From contig JABIWH010000059.1 in the NCBI GenBank assembly GCA_018701215.1, positions 62,001 through 126,000 of the forward strand: 64,000 nucleotides of DNA. Reading direction: 5' to 3'. The position numbers and the translations under genes are program-made. Source of the DNA: Rhodospirillaceae bacterium. GTDB lineage: Bacteria > Pseudomonadota > Alphaproteobacteria > GCA-2731375. Positions 51,578 through 58,907 of this stretch are shown here, piece after piece. How positions within the stretch are numbered: the first letter of the stretch is position 1; every line of letters begins with the position of its first letter. The notes beneath the pieces were generated by a model. It worked only from the letters and a program-made list of their open reading frames with translations, did no database searches and had not been told where the DNA came from.

Positions 51578-52854
51578 TAATCCTGATTGAGGCGCTGTTC
51601 GAAATCCAACTGGATCAGGCGTAGTTCCTCGATCGCGGCGCGGATGTCGGAGCTGTCGATAATATTCACTTCCACGCGGTCACCGGCGAGATATAGACGC
51701 TGACGCTGCGAGATATGTTCTTCCGAACGGAAATCCTGGACCTGATAGATCTTTACCGGGCGGACAAAACCCTTGGGCATGATCTGGTCGATTTCATGGC
51801 AATCGATATATTCGCTGACCAGGCTGTGGGTGGTCTCGTCAATCAGGATATGATCGGGCTCGGCCATCGCCTGCAAGCGCGCGGCCAGGTTCACCGGACT
51901 GCCGAGGACGGTATAATCCAGGCGCTGTTCCGAACCGAAATTGCCAACCGTGCAATAACCAGTGGTCACGCCCATGCGCACATGCAGGCCACGGGGGACA
52001 CCTTGTTTTTGCCAGTATTTCTGTAACTCCTTAACGCGCATTTGCATGCGGATCGCCATTTCCAGACACTTTAGGGCGTCTTCGGTATCGCCCTCGCTCT
52101 CCGGATCGCCAAAGAAAACCAAAATGGCGTCGCCGATGAATTTGTCGATGGTGCCGCCGCATTCAAGGGCGATGGAGGCCATTTCCGAGAGATAGGAATT
52201 AATCACCAGTGCCAGGCGCTCGGGCTCCAGGGTATCGCTCAGATCCGTGAATTGAACGATGTCGGAGAAGAAGACAGTCAGGTTTTTCCGCGCGTGTGTC
52301 GTAACCTGTCCGGGCGTCTCCGAAAAAATACTCTGATAAATCTGTGGAGAGAGATACTTTGCCAGCTTGGTCGCCAGATCTTCCAACTGCCGGCTTTTCT
52401 CCTCGATAACCTCCCGGTCACGCAGCTTTTGCTCCAAAAGCTGTTCCCGCTCCTTTCTCAGATTCCACTCTGCCGTGCGGTCCACGAACTGGCCCTGTAT
52501 ACCGTTGAGGTAGGAAAACGCGTCGTCGTTGGTGCGCGTAGAGAGCAGGGAAAATACCCGGTCCTCCCCCTCGATGGTAATATGGACCTCGGGGATCAGG
52601 ATGAAGCCCTTGTGGGCAATGTTCTCGACGAACTCTTCGATCTGTGCGCCGGGCACGCCCAGCTGTTCGAGGACGTGGGGAAAATAGATATTGGTGACAT
52701 TGCCGAGGATCGGAAAAAAGCTCTCGAAATTCTCGTTGACCTTTTGCACCTCCAACTTGTCGTTGGCGAAATAGGCCGCAGTGATGGCATTCCTGAAATT
52801 AAAAAAGCTCAGATCGACGATATTAGGCTGGTTGAAGAAGTCCTCGATCTTCAT
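51577..52854 (-). CDS. PAS-domain class III adenylate/guanylate cyclase
   Basis: 425 residues. An N-terminal PAS-like sensor (FFNFRNAITAAYFANDKLEVQ, split, and FSLLSTRTNDD), a coiled-coil near 150-200 (LRKEREQLLEQKLRDREVIEEKS in parts), and a catalytic domain with FFSDIVQFTDLSD (first metal Asp), GGTIDKFIGDAILVFFG (second Asp) and TVLGSPVNLAARL. It should make cAMP or cGMP, and the base-specifying residues are not decisive. The start at 52854 leaves 25 bases after nrtS on the same strand; the longer frame would overlap nrtS. The pairing with nrtS is discussed as a finding. Confidence 0.9.
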   Translation of the reverse strand: MKIEDFFNQPNIVDLSFFNFRNAITAAYFANDKLEVQKVNENFESFFPILGNVTNIYFPHVLEQLGVPGAQIEEFVENIAHKGFILIPEVHITIEGEDRVFSLLSTRTNDDAFSYLNGIQGQFVDRTAEWNLRKEREQLLEQKLRDREVIEEKSRQLEDLATKLAKYLSPQIYQSIFSETPGQVTTHARKNLTVFFSDIVQFTDLSDTLEPERLALVINSYLSEMASIALECGGTIDKFIGDAILVFFGDPESEGDTEDALKCLEMAIRMQMRVKELQKYWQKQGVPRGLHVRMGVTTGYCTVGNFGSEQRLDYTVLGSPVNLAARLQAMAEPDHILIDETTHSLVSEYIDCHEIDQIMPKGFVRPVKIYQVQDFRSEEHISQRQRLYLAGDRVEVNIIDSSDIRAAIEELRLIQLDFEQRLNQD

Positions 52855-52879
52855 CCGCCGATGTTCCGGTGCTGATTTT

Positions 52880-53152
52880 TTAGCTGTCTTGATCCCGCTG
52901 CCATTGCGCCCGTTTCCCCATGATCGCTCCCCAGGTGGTGACACAATACGGCACGCAATAGGTCAACACCACTTTCAACAGCGGGGGCGCGCCCCCGGCC
53001 AAAATAATATCGCCATGATTAATCATTGTCAGAATAGTCCCAACGACCAACGCCGTGAAGAAAGCCTTCTTCGGTGTTTTGTCGCCAAAAATCATCTGTG
53101 ATAAAGGCGGCTCGGACATCTGATTTACGGTTTGTGACATAGTTCGACTCAT
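52880..53152 (-). CDS. nrtS: NrtS-like small nitrate/nitrite transporter
   Basis: 90 residues with two membrane helices. FFTALVVGTILTMINHGDIILAG, split across positions 31-53, and LLKVVLTYCVPYCVTTWGA match the NrtS family, known from marine cyanobacteria as a small nitrate/nitrite transporter. The conserved NHGD/NQGD and the YCVPYCVTTWGA segment are the marks I rely on. It lies directly upstream of a class III cyclase in the same direction. No nitrate reductase gene lies in the window. Confidence 0.75.
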   Translation of the reverse strand: MSRTMSQTVNQMSEPPLSQMIFGDKTPKKAFFTALVVGTILTMINHGDIILAGGAPPLLKVVLTYCVPYCVTTWGAIMGKRAQWQRDQDS

Positions 53153-53239
53153 ATTCCAGCAGCTAAAGTTCTGATTCGAGATAATGGCCTACTTTTGCCT
53201 GGCAATCCATCCACCATGGATCACGATTTGGCGGGTACG

Positions 53240-54658
53240 CTATGGCGCCTTGTATGGCACAAGCTTCCAAACCTTACCGGTATTACCCACGGGAATGCCG
53301 TATGCGGTGGTCAGCAGATAGAGCTCGCCATTGCCGTCTTCGCTCAAACTATGCAGGCGCACATCCAGTTGCCGCAATCGGGCAATCGACCATAGCGCCC
53401 CCCATTGCGGCGCTGGCGTGGCGGCAAATAGTTGCCCCGAGGGCTTTTGAATGATCGAGCTGAAATCGCCGAAGACGAAGCGGCCATACAGTTCGGGTAT
53501 GGCCTTGCCCCGGTATAGAAAGCCACCGATGTTCGCGGTACCCATGGGTTCCACATGTACCTTGGACCAGGGCCGCTTCACGGACCAGTTGGCGTATTCG
53601 ATAATTGGATCGTGGATGCGCGCGCCCAGGGGGCCGTGGCGGGGACAGTCTTTCGGTGGATCAAAGGCGCGTTCGCGCAGATAACAGTGCCGCCCTTCGC
53701 GGGTCGCCCAGCCGTAATTGCCTTGGCGCTGCACCAGATAGACGGTCTCCCAAAAAGACTCGGCGACACCGCTGACGAAGATATCGCCATTGCCGATACG
53801 GTCGAACGAGATGCGGAAAGGATTGCGAAAGCCCCAGGCATAAATCTCGTCCCGTCCTTCCGCCTTGCCCTTGAACAGATTGGTCGCGGGAATGCCGTAT
53901 CCAGGATGGCCACGGTTTACATCGATCCGCAGGATCTTGCCGTTCAGGCGTTTGGTGTCCTGGGCGTAGCGGTCGTAGTGGTGAAATTTCTTCGGGACCT
54001 TGAACGGATCTTCCGAGATTTTCTTGCTGTGTCGGAACTTGTCATTCTCGTCAATCTTGGCCGGAATATGGACATCGGGCACGCCATGGGCGCCGCCGCC
54101 GTCACCGACGCCGATATACAGATAGCCGTCTGGACCAAAGGCCAGGCCGCCGCCGTTATGCTTGCGGTTAACCCAATCCAGTTGCAACAACACCCGTTCC
54201 GAGGCCGGGTCGGCGCGATTGGCATTGTTGGCATCAATCCGGAATTCAGAGGTCCGCCATGTATAAGCGGTCTTGCCTTTGAAGGGCGAGTCCGGGCGCG
54301 GCTTGGCGCTGTAGTTCACATAGAACAGGCCGTTCTTGGCAAAATCCGGATGGAATGCCAGGGCGAGCAAGCCCCGTTCATCGAATGCTTTAAGCAGCGG
54401 CACGATCTTTTGGCGCAGATCCAGGAACGGCTCTTTGCCGAGCTTGCCGCCGGCGTCCAGGACATACGCCAGCCCCATCTGCTCGCCAATTATCCGGCGG
54501 CCGCTTCCATCTGGCGGTTCGACAAGAAAGATCGGCGCGTTCAAACCTTCCGCTATCAACTCCAATGAAACCTTGGCTGCGGTACCCGCCCGTCCGGGCA
54601 ATGCCGCTTGTCCCATGAGGCTGAGCGTGAGCAGAACAAAGATGACGATCCGCAGCAT
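53240..54658 (-). CDS. exported PQQ-dependent sugar dehydrogenase-like protein
   Basis: 472 residues with a signal peptide (MLRIVIFVLLTLSLMGQAAL). The six-bladed beta-propeller of the glucose/sorbosone dehydrogenase family shows in FLVEPPDGSGRR, RGLLALAFHPDF, KHNGGGLAFGPDGYLYIGVGDG, with the catalytic His in KHNGGG, and late VFGDFSS and LRQLDVRLHSLSEDGNGELY. It oxidises aldose sugars or alcohols in the periplasm with PQQ; substrate unknown, and no PQQ synthesis genes lie here. The start at 54658 has GGGGGAAG upstream. Divergent from the PLP-NifU fusion gene. Confidence 0.88.
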   Translation of the reverse strand: MLRIVIFVLLTLSLMGQAALPGRAGTAAKVSLELIAEGLNAPIFLVEPPDGSGRRIIGEQMGLAYVLDAGGKLGKEPFLDLRQKIVPLLKAFDERGLLALAFHPDFAKNGLFYVNYSAKPRPDSPFKGKTAYTWRTSEFRIDANNANRADPASERVLLQLDWVNRKHNGGGLAFGPDGYLYIGVGDGGGAHGVPDVHIPAKIDENDKFRHSKKISEDPFKVPKKFHHYDRYAQDTKRLNGKILRIDVNRGHPGYGIPATNLFKGKAEGRDEIYAWGFRNPFRISFDRIGNGDIFVSGVAESFWETVYLVQRQGNYGWATREGRHCYLRERAFDPPKDCPRHGPLGARIHDPIIEYANWSVKRPWSKVHVEPMGTANIGGFLYRGKAIPELYGRFVFGDFSSIIQKPSGQLFAATPAPQWGALWSIARLRQLDVRLHSLSEDGNGELYLLTTAYGIPVGNTGKVWKLVPYKAP

Positions 54659-54763
54659 TTCGACTTCCCCCAAAATAATGTTGCTCACAGTGTCCCGGCT
54701 GCGCTCTGCAAGATCAAGGATCTTTGCTATAAGCGTCGCAGGCGCGACGAAAAGGAATAAAAC

Positions 54764-56470
54764 ATGAGTGGTGAAAAAACTGGCGGCGGCGGGAAAAATC
54801 TTTCGCCCGAAACCTTAAGCGCCCAGGCCCTGGGCCGGGTCGATCCCGTCTCCAAGGCACTGATCCCATCCCTGCATCCCTCAACCACGTTTGAGCGGGA
54901 TGCCGATGGCGGCTACAGCTCCGGTCGCGGCTATGCCCGACCGCACAATCCCACCTATGACGAGGCGGAGGATTTGCTGCAGGCGCTTGAGGGCGGGCAT
55001 GATTGCCTGTTGTTCGCCTCTGGCATGGCGGCGGCCAATGCGGTTTTCCAATCCCTGCTGCCCGGCGATCATGTGGTCGCGCCAAAGATCATGTATTGGG
55101 CCCTGCGCAAATGGCTGGTGGATTTCGCTGTTTCCTGGGGCCTGGAAGTCGAATTTGTCGAGACCCAGGATCTCGATGCCCTGGCTGCCGCCATGCGGCC
55201 AGGCAAGACCAAGCTGGTCTGGCTGGAAACGCCGGCGAACCCTATGTGGACGATCACGGATATCAAGGCGGCGGCGGCGATAGCGCACGAAGCGGGCGCG
55301 CGTCTGGCGGTGGACAGCACCATCGCCTCGCCGGTGCTGACCCGGCCCATAGAGTTGGGGGCCGATCTGGTGGTGCATTCCGCCTCGAAATATCTGAACG
55401 GCCACAGCGATGTTCTGGCCGGCGCCATCGTGGGCGCCAGGGATGACGGTTTTTGGCAACGTATCCGGGCCTGGCGCCGGGACGGCGGCGCCATTTTGGG
55501 TACCTTGGAGGCCTGGTTGCTGCAGCGGGGCATGCGAACCTTGTTCATCCGTGTCGCCCGCGCCTCGGACAGTGCGATGACCGTTGCCAAGCACTTCGAA
55601 GGGCATGCCCGCATTTCTCACGTCCTATATCCAGGCCTGCCCGCTCATCCCGGCCATGATGTCGCCGCGCGCCAGATGCAGGGCGGCTATGGCGGCATGT
55701 TGTCCATGCGCATCAGGGGCGGGGAGGCGGCTGCCATGGCCCTTGCCGCGCAGTTAGAGGTTTTTAAGCGGGCAACGTCATTGGGCGGCGTCGAAAGCCT
55801 GGTCGAACACCGCGCCAGCATCGAGGGGCCGGCAACACCGGTGCCCAGCGATCTGCTACGCTTTTCCATCGGGCTGGAACATCCAGGCGACCTGATCGCG
55901 GATCTGGAACAGGCCTTGGACAGTCTGCCGGACGACATCAGCAATGACGCGCCGGAAGAAGCCGTCGATGAAACCGCGGCCTCGCCCGTTGAAGCCGTGC
56001 TGGAAAAGCATGTGCGTGCCATGGTCCGCGAACGCGGTGGAGACCTGCAGGTGCGGAACTTTAGGGATGGTGTCCTGGATTTGGCCATGCAGGGTTCGCC
56101 CGGTGCTTCCGTGCCGCTGGAAACAACCATCGGCAATACCATCCGCCACTACCTGCCGGAAGTGCGCCAGGTACGTATCGCCGCCGGGCAGGATCAGCCA
56201 AAGGCCAAGGATGCACAGGGCCTGCTGGACGATGTAATCAACCCCGCTATCGCGGCCCATGGCGGCAAGGTGGTTATTGATAGGCTGGAGGGCGGCACGT
56301 TGTTTCTGCGTTTCGAAGGTGGTTGTCAGGGCTGCGCCATGGTCGAATTGACCCTGCGCCAGGGCATCGAGCCGATCCTGACAAAGCATATCGCGGAGGT
56401 CGCGGCGGTGGTCGATGAAACCGATCACGCTGCCGGTGCGGCGCCGTATTTCAAGACCAAGAAATCCTGA
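54764..56470 (+). CDS. Cys/Met metabolism PLP enzyme fused to two NifU-like domains
   Basis: 568 residues, unusually long for the family (about 390-400). Residues 1 to about 390 are a cystathionine gamma-synthase/methionine gamma-lyase-type PLP enzyme: SSGRGYARPHNPTYDEAED, FASGMAAANAV, DSTIASPVLTRP and the PLP Lys209 in VHSASKYLNGHSD. Residues 406-473 look like a NifU C-terminal domain lacking its CxxC (SPGA in its place). Residues 485-551 are a second, intact NifU domain with Cys521 and Cys524 in GGCQGCAMVELTLRQGIE. NifU domains carry Fe-S clusters. The reaction could be C-S lyase or side-chain replacement. An AAAAGGAA site precedes the ATG. It converges on the nitrile hydratase-like operon. 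Confidence 0.87.
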   Translation: MSGEKTGGGGKNLSPETLSAQALGRVDPVSKALIPSLHPSTTFERDADGGYSSGRGYARPHNPTYDEAEDLLQALEGGHDCLLFASGMAAANAVFQSLLPGDHVVAPKIMYWALRKWLVDFAVSWGLEVEFVETQDLDALAAAMRPGKTKLVWLETPANPMWTITDIKAAAAIAHEAGARLAVDSTIASPVLTRPIELGADLVVHSASKYLNGHSDVLAGAIVGARDDGFWQRIRAWRRDGGAILGTLEAWLLQRGMRTLFIRVARASDSAMTVAKHFEGHARISHVLYPGLPAHPGHDVAARQMQGGYGGMLSMRIRGGEAAAMALAAQLEVFKRATSLGGVESLVEHRASIEGPATPVPSDLLRFSIGLEHPGDLIADLEQALDSLPDDISNDAPEEAVDETAASPVEAVLEKHVRAMVRERGGDLQVRNFRDGVLDLAMQGSPGASVPLETTIGNTIRHYLPEVRQVRIAAGQDQPKAKDAQGLLDDVINPAIAAHGGKVVIDRLEGGTLFLRFEGGCQGCAMVELTLRQGIEPILTKHIAEVAAVVDETDHAAGAAPYFKTKKS

Positions 56471-56486
56471 TCCCGTTTTAGCTCAG

Positions 56487-57140
56487 CTACCCGCGCACCA
56501 GATAGTCGCGCCAAATGTTGAAGTTCAGGCTGTCGCCTGCCGCTGCTTTCGGGCCCCAGACGTCCCGCGCCGCGAACCGAATGCCGTAGACCGCCTGCGG
56601 GCCGCGCGCCTTGGCTTCACTGTCGCCGCCCTCCACGGCGGGAAAAGTGAAATCACCCATGCGGCGGATGACGATGCCTTTTCTGCCGCGCAGGAATAGG
56701 GGCAGATGGGCATGACCGATGGGTTCAACATCGCGCACCAGCACCTGATCGCCGACGACAAAACCTTTGTTGGCACCTTGGCCTGCCTGCAGCTCGGCCA
56801 GCTTGGCGTCGAGTTCGTCACGGCTTAACAAACCCTTTTCCACCAGCAGGTTCTCGCAGGCGGTTTGCCACAGGGCGGCATAGTTGCGGTTGATGCTTTT
56901 GCCATCACCCGATAGCACGGCCTCCGCCGCCGCCGCTTCTGCTGCTGTTTGCGCGTAATGTCCGGGTGGCGCGATTTGGACACTGAATTTGTCGACCCAT
57001 TCGGGCCAGTCGTAGTGTCCTTGTTCGTGCAGTTTCATGACCATGGCGATGCTGCGGGCGGCGGCCTGGTGGGCATATTTCTCGCCGTCATCGTCCCGGA
57101 TCAATTGCGCCAGGTCCACCTCGTCCCGTACTTCGTTCAT
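56487..57140 (-). CDS. nitrile hydratase beta-like/accessory protein, last gene of the operon
   Basis: 217 residues in two parts. The N-terminal part (residues about 25-115; MVMKLHEQGHYDWPEWVDKF) matches the nitrile hydratase accessory/beta-N helical domain. The C-terminal part (about 125-217; VVGDQVLVRDVEPIGHAHLPLFLRGRKG ... DVWGP ... NFNIWRDYLVRG, in segments) matches the beta-C SH3-like domain. At the positions of the cleft Arg residues known in true beta subunits (DEFR and GHxR), it reads PEWV and GHAH, so it should not complete an active site. I infer a maturation or structural role. ATG at 57140 after GAGGTGAG. 35 bases after the previous gene. Confidence 0.75.
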   Translation of the reverse strand: MNEVRDEVDLAQLIRDDDGEKYAHQAAARSIAMVMKLHEQGHYDWPEWVDKFSVQIAPPGHYAQTAAEAAAAEAVLSGDGKSINRNYAALWQTACENLLVEKGLLSRDELDAKLAELQAGQGANKGFVVGDQVLVRDVEPIGHAHLPLFLRGRKGIVIRRMGDFTFPAVEGGDSEAKARGPQAVYGIRFAARDVWGPKAAAGDSLNFNIWRDYLVRG

Positions 57141-57175
57141 CACTCACCTCATTTGCCTTACTTAACGCTGTGGCC

Positions 57176-57910
57176 CTAGGCAGGTTGCAACTGGTAGTCC
57201 CATAGATTGAAGTTCACGCTGTGCTCCCCCTTGCCCCAGATGTCCGAGGCGGCGAACGATATGCAGTAGACGTGCTGCAGGATGTCGTTCTCATCGTGAT
57301 CGTGATCGTGATCATGGTCATGTCCATGACCATGATCATGGCCGTGGCTGACCATCTCGGGAAACATGAACAGACCCTTGTCGCTCTCCACCACGCCCGT
57401 TATGCCGCGCAGATATAGCGGCAGATGGGTATGACCTTCCCGTTTGATCTCGCGCACCATGACCCGTTGGCCGGCAGCGAAACGGGGTGCCTCGCTCTCC
57501 GCCTTGGCGAACGCGGCAATCCGCGCCTCCAACTCGGCCTTGGGCACCAGACCCATGGCATCCAATAGCTGTTCGGCCGCCGCCTGCCACAAATGATAAT
57601 AGTTGGCGCCATCACTTTCGCATTCCGCCAGAAAGCGGCTGTAATTCGCGCCGGACGTATCCGCTTCCGCCGCATCATCCGCCGGCGTCTCATCGCCGCC
57701 GAAATGACCTGGCGCCTGGATGTGATAGCCTAGATAGTCGTCCCATTCGGCCCAGTTGTAGTGGCCGTCATTGTACAGCGCCATCACCATGGCAAAAGTA
57801 TGGGCCTGCCAGGGTTCGTCAAAGACAGGATCGCCCCGATCACGGGGCAGGGCAGCGCCGGCCTGTTGCGCGGGCACGGCCAGTTTCGGTACCGACAACA
57901 TTTTACGCAT
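57176..57910 (-). CDS. nitrile hydratase beta-like/accessory protein with histidine-rich loop
   Basis: 244 residues. FDEPWQAHTFAMVMALYNDGH at 30-50 (accessory-type N-domain, split here) and NWAEWDDYLGYHIQ; then a beta-C SH3-like domain with REGHTHLPLYLRGITG (158-172) and VNFNLWDYQL at the end. Between two of its strands sits a low-complexity loop at 189-208 with nine His alternating with Gly and Asp, encoded by 6-base repeats. The cleft Arg positions read AEWD and GHTH, so it is probably not catalytic. A metal-loading role for the cobalt or iron site is my inference. Its first 8 bases overlap the preceding gene. Confidence 0.78.
   Translation of the reverse strand: MRKMLSVPKLAVPAQQAGAALPRDRGDPVFDEPWQAHTFAMVMALYNDGHYNWAEWDDYLGYHIQAPGHFGGDETPADDAAEADTSGANYSRFLAECESDGANYYHLWQAAAEQLLDAMGLVPKAELEARIAAFAKAESEAPRFAAGQRVMVREIKREGHTHLPLYLRGITGVVESDKGLFMFPEMVSHGHDHGHGHDHDHDHDHDENDILQHVYCISFAASDIWGKGEHSVNFNLWDYQLQPA
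57284..57346 (-). repeat. in-frame repeat encoding the His/Asp loop
   Basis: Sixty-odd bases of GTGATC/CATGAC-type 6-base units encode the nine-His loop of the gene at 57176. The unit is repeated with small changes, suggesting growth by slippage. Confidence 0.75.
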
Positions 57911-58256
57911 TGTCGAGGTAATCTTCCCAAAGATCGATATTCAGGCAGTCCGTCGCCGGTGCTCCCGGGCCCCAAAGTTCCTGGGCATCGAAACGCACCG
58001 AGTAATTGTGCTGCGGCTGATCACCGTCACCCGCGACCCTGGCGTCGGGAAAATGGAAAATACCGTTGTCGCGCTCCACCACACCTTCCTTGCCGCGGAC
58101 ATAGCGGGGCAGGCGGGTGTGGCCGGCGGGGTTGATGTTGCGCGCCCTGACCCGGTCGCCGGGCTTGAACCTTGGCTCTATGTCCATTTTCAGGCGTACC
58201 GCGCCAGCCTTCTGGTACAGCCGGCTTACAACCTCGAGATCAACTTTTCGGCTCAT
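57903..58256 (-). CDS. nitrile hydratase/thiocyanate hydrolase beta subunit, C-terminal half
   Basis: 117 residues consisting of only the C-terminal SH3-like half of a nitrile hydratase beta subunit: FKPGDRVRARNINPAGHTRLPRYVRGKEG in parts, FHFPDARV, and QELWGPGAPATDC ... DLWEDYLDN. GHTR keeps the Arg that, in known Co-type enzymes, contacts the modified cysteines. Thiocyanate hydrolase and toyocamycin nitrile hydratase also split beta into two chains. It overlaps both neighbours (8 and 4 bases), so translation is coupled. Confidence 0.85.
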   Translation of the reverse strand: MSRKVDLEVVSRLYQKAGAVRLKMDIEPRFKPGDRVRARNINPAGHTRLPRYVRGKEGVVERDNGIFHFPDARVAGDGDQPQHNYSVRFDAQELWGPGAPATDCLNIDLWEDYLDNA

Positions 58257-58564
58257 GATGTTCCTCCGCGCAGATCAGCCAGCCGGGCATCGAACTCGGC
58301 CTGGGTGACGACGCCTTTTTCCACCATCAAAGTGATGCTGCCCTCCAACCAGCGTTCGTAATAGCTCGAAGTCAGATAGTAAGATGGTTCGATCCGCTCC
58401 ATGGCATGGCGGAATTCATCCAGGCTGAAATGCATACCGGCCAGCAAGACGCGGGCCAGCGCCAGGGTGCGCCCTTCCCATTCCTCATGAAAAACCACAT
58501 CGTCCGATGCCGTTTGGATCGGGCCCAGGCCATGCATGCCGCCCATGTCGTGTACGCCGTTCAT
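58253..58564 (-). CDS. nitrile hydratase/thiocyanate hydrolase beta subunit, N-terminal half, copy 2
   Basis: 103 residues. MNGVHDMGGMHGLGPI is the classic start of a nitrile hydratase beta subunit; FHEEWEGRTLALARVLLAG, FSLDEFRHAMERIEP and YYLTSSYYERWLEGS follow. DEFR keeps the second cleft Arg. The gene stops where the C-terminal half of beta would begin, and that half is the next gene (4-base overlap). It is a diverged duplicate of the gene at 58561, which overlaps its start by 4 bases. Confidence 0.87.
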   Translation of the reverse strand: MNGVHDMGGMHGLGPIQTASDDVVFHEEWEGRTLALARVLLAGMHFSLDEFRHAMERIEPSYYLTSSYYERWLEGSITLMVEKGVVTQAEFDARLADLRGGTS

Positions 58565-58884
58565 GATTGGCTTCCTTTATATGCCGTGCGCAGATCAGTT
58601 ATCCGGGCGTCGAATTCCGCCTGGCTGAACAGGCCTTTTTCAATCAACAATGTCAGGGTGCCTTCCAGCCAGTGCTCGTAATAGCTTGAGTCCAGGTAAT
58701 GGGCCGGCGCCATGCGCTCAATGGCATAGCGGAATTCATCGACGCTGAATTGAAACCCGGCCATCGCCGCATTCACCATCCCCATGGTCCGCCGCTCCCA
58801 CTCCTCGTGGAACTGTGGTTTATCCACCGCCTCGATGATCGAGCCGAAACCATGCATGCCGCCCATGTCATGTACGCCGTTCAT
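58561..58884 (-). CDS. nitrile hydratase/thiocyanate hydrolase beta subunit, N-terminal half, copy 1
   Basis: 107 residues, homologous along its whole length to the next gene: MNGVHDMGGMHGFGSI, FHEEWERRTMGMVNAAMAG, FSVDEFRYAIERMAP, YLDSSYYEHWLEGT. The DEFR Arg is kept, but the later YYERW becomes YYEHW. Two N-half genes for one C-half gene means either two alternative enzymes or a hetero-assembly. It starts 23 bases after the alpha gene. Confidence 0.87.
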   Translation of the reverse strand: MNGVHDMGGMHGFGSIIEAVDKPQFHEEWERRTMGMVNAAMAGFQFSVDEFRYAIERMAPAHYLDSSYYEHWLEGTLTLLIEKGLFSQAEFDARITDLRTAYKGSQS

Positions 58885-58907
58885 CTTCGACCTCCCAAAT
58901 GCGGGCC

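Noticed and set aside
57284..57346. Short repeat cluster as a CRISPR array or variable repeat.
   Set aside because: The 6-base units are in frame and encode the His/Asp loop; there are no spacers.
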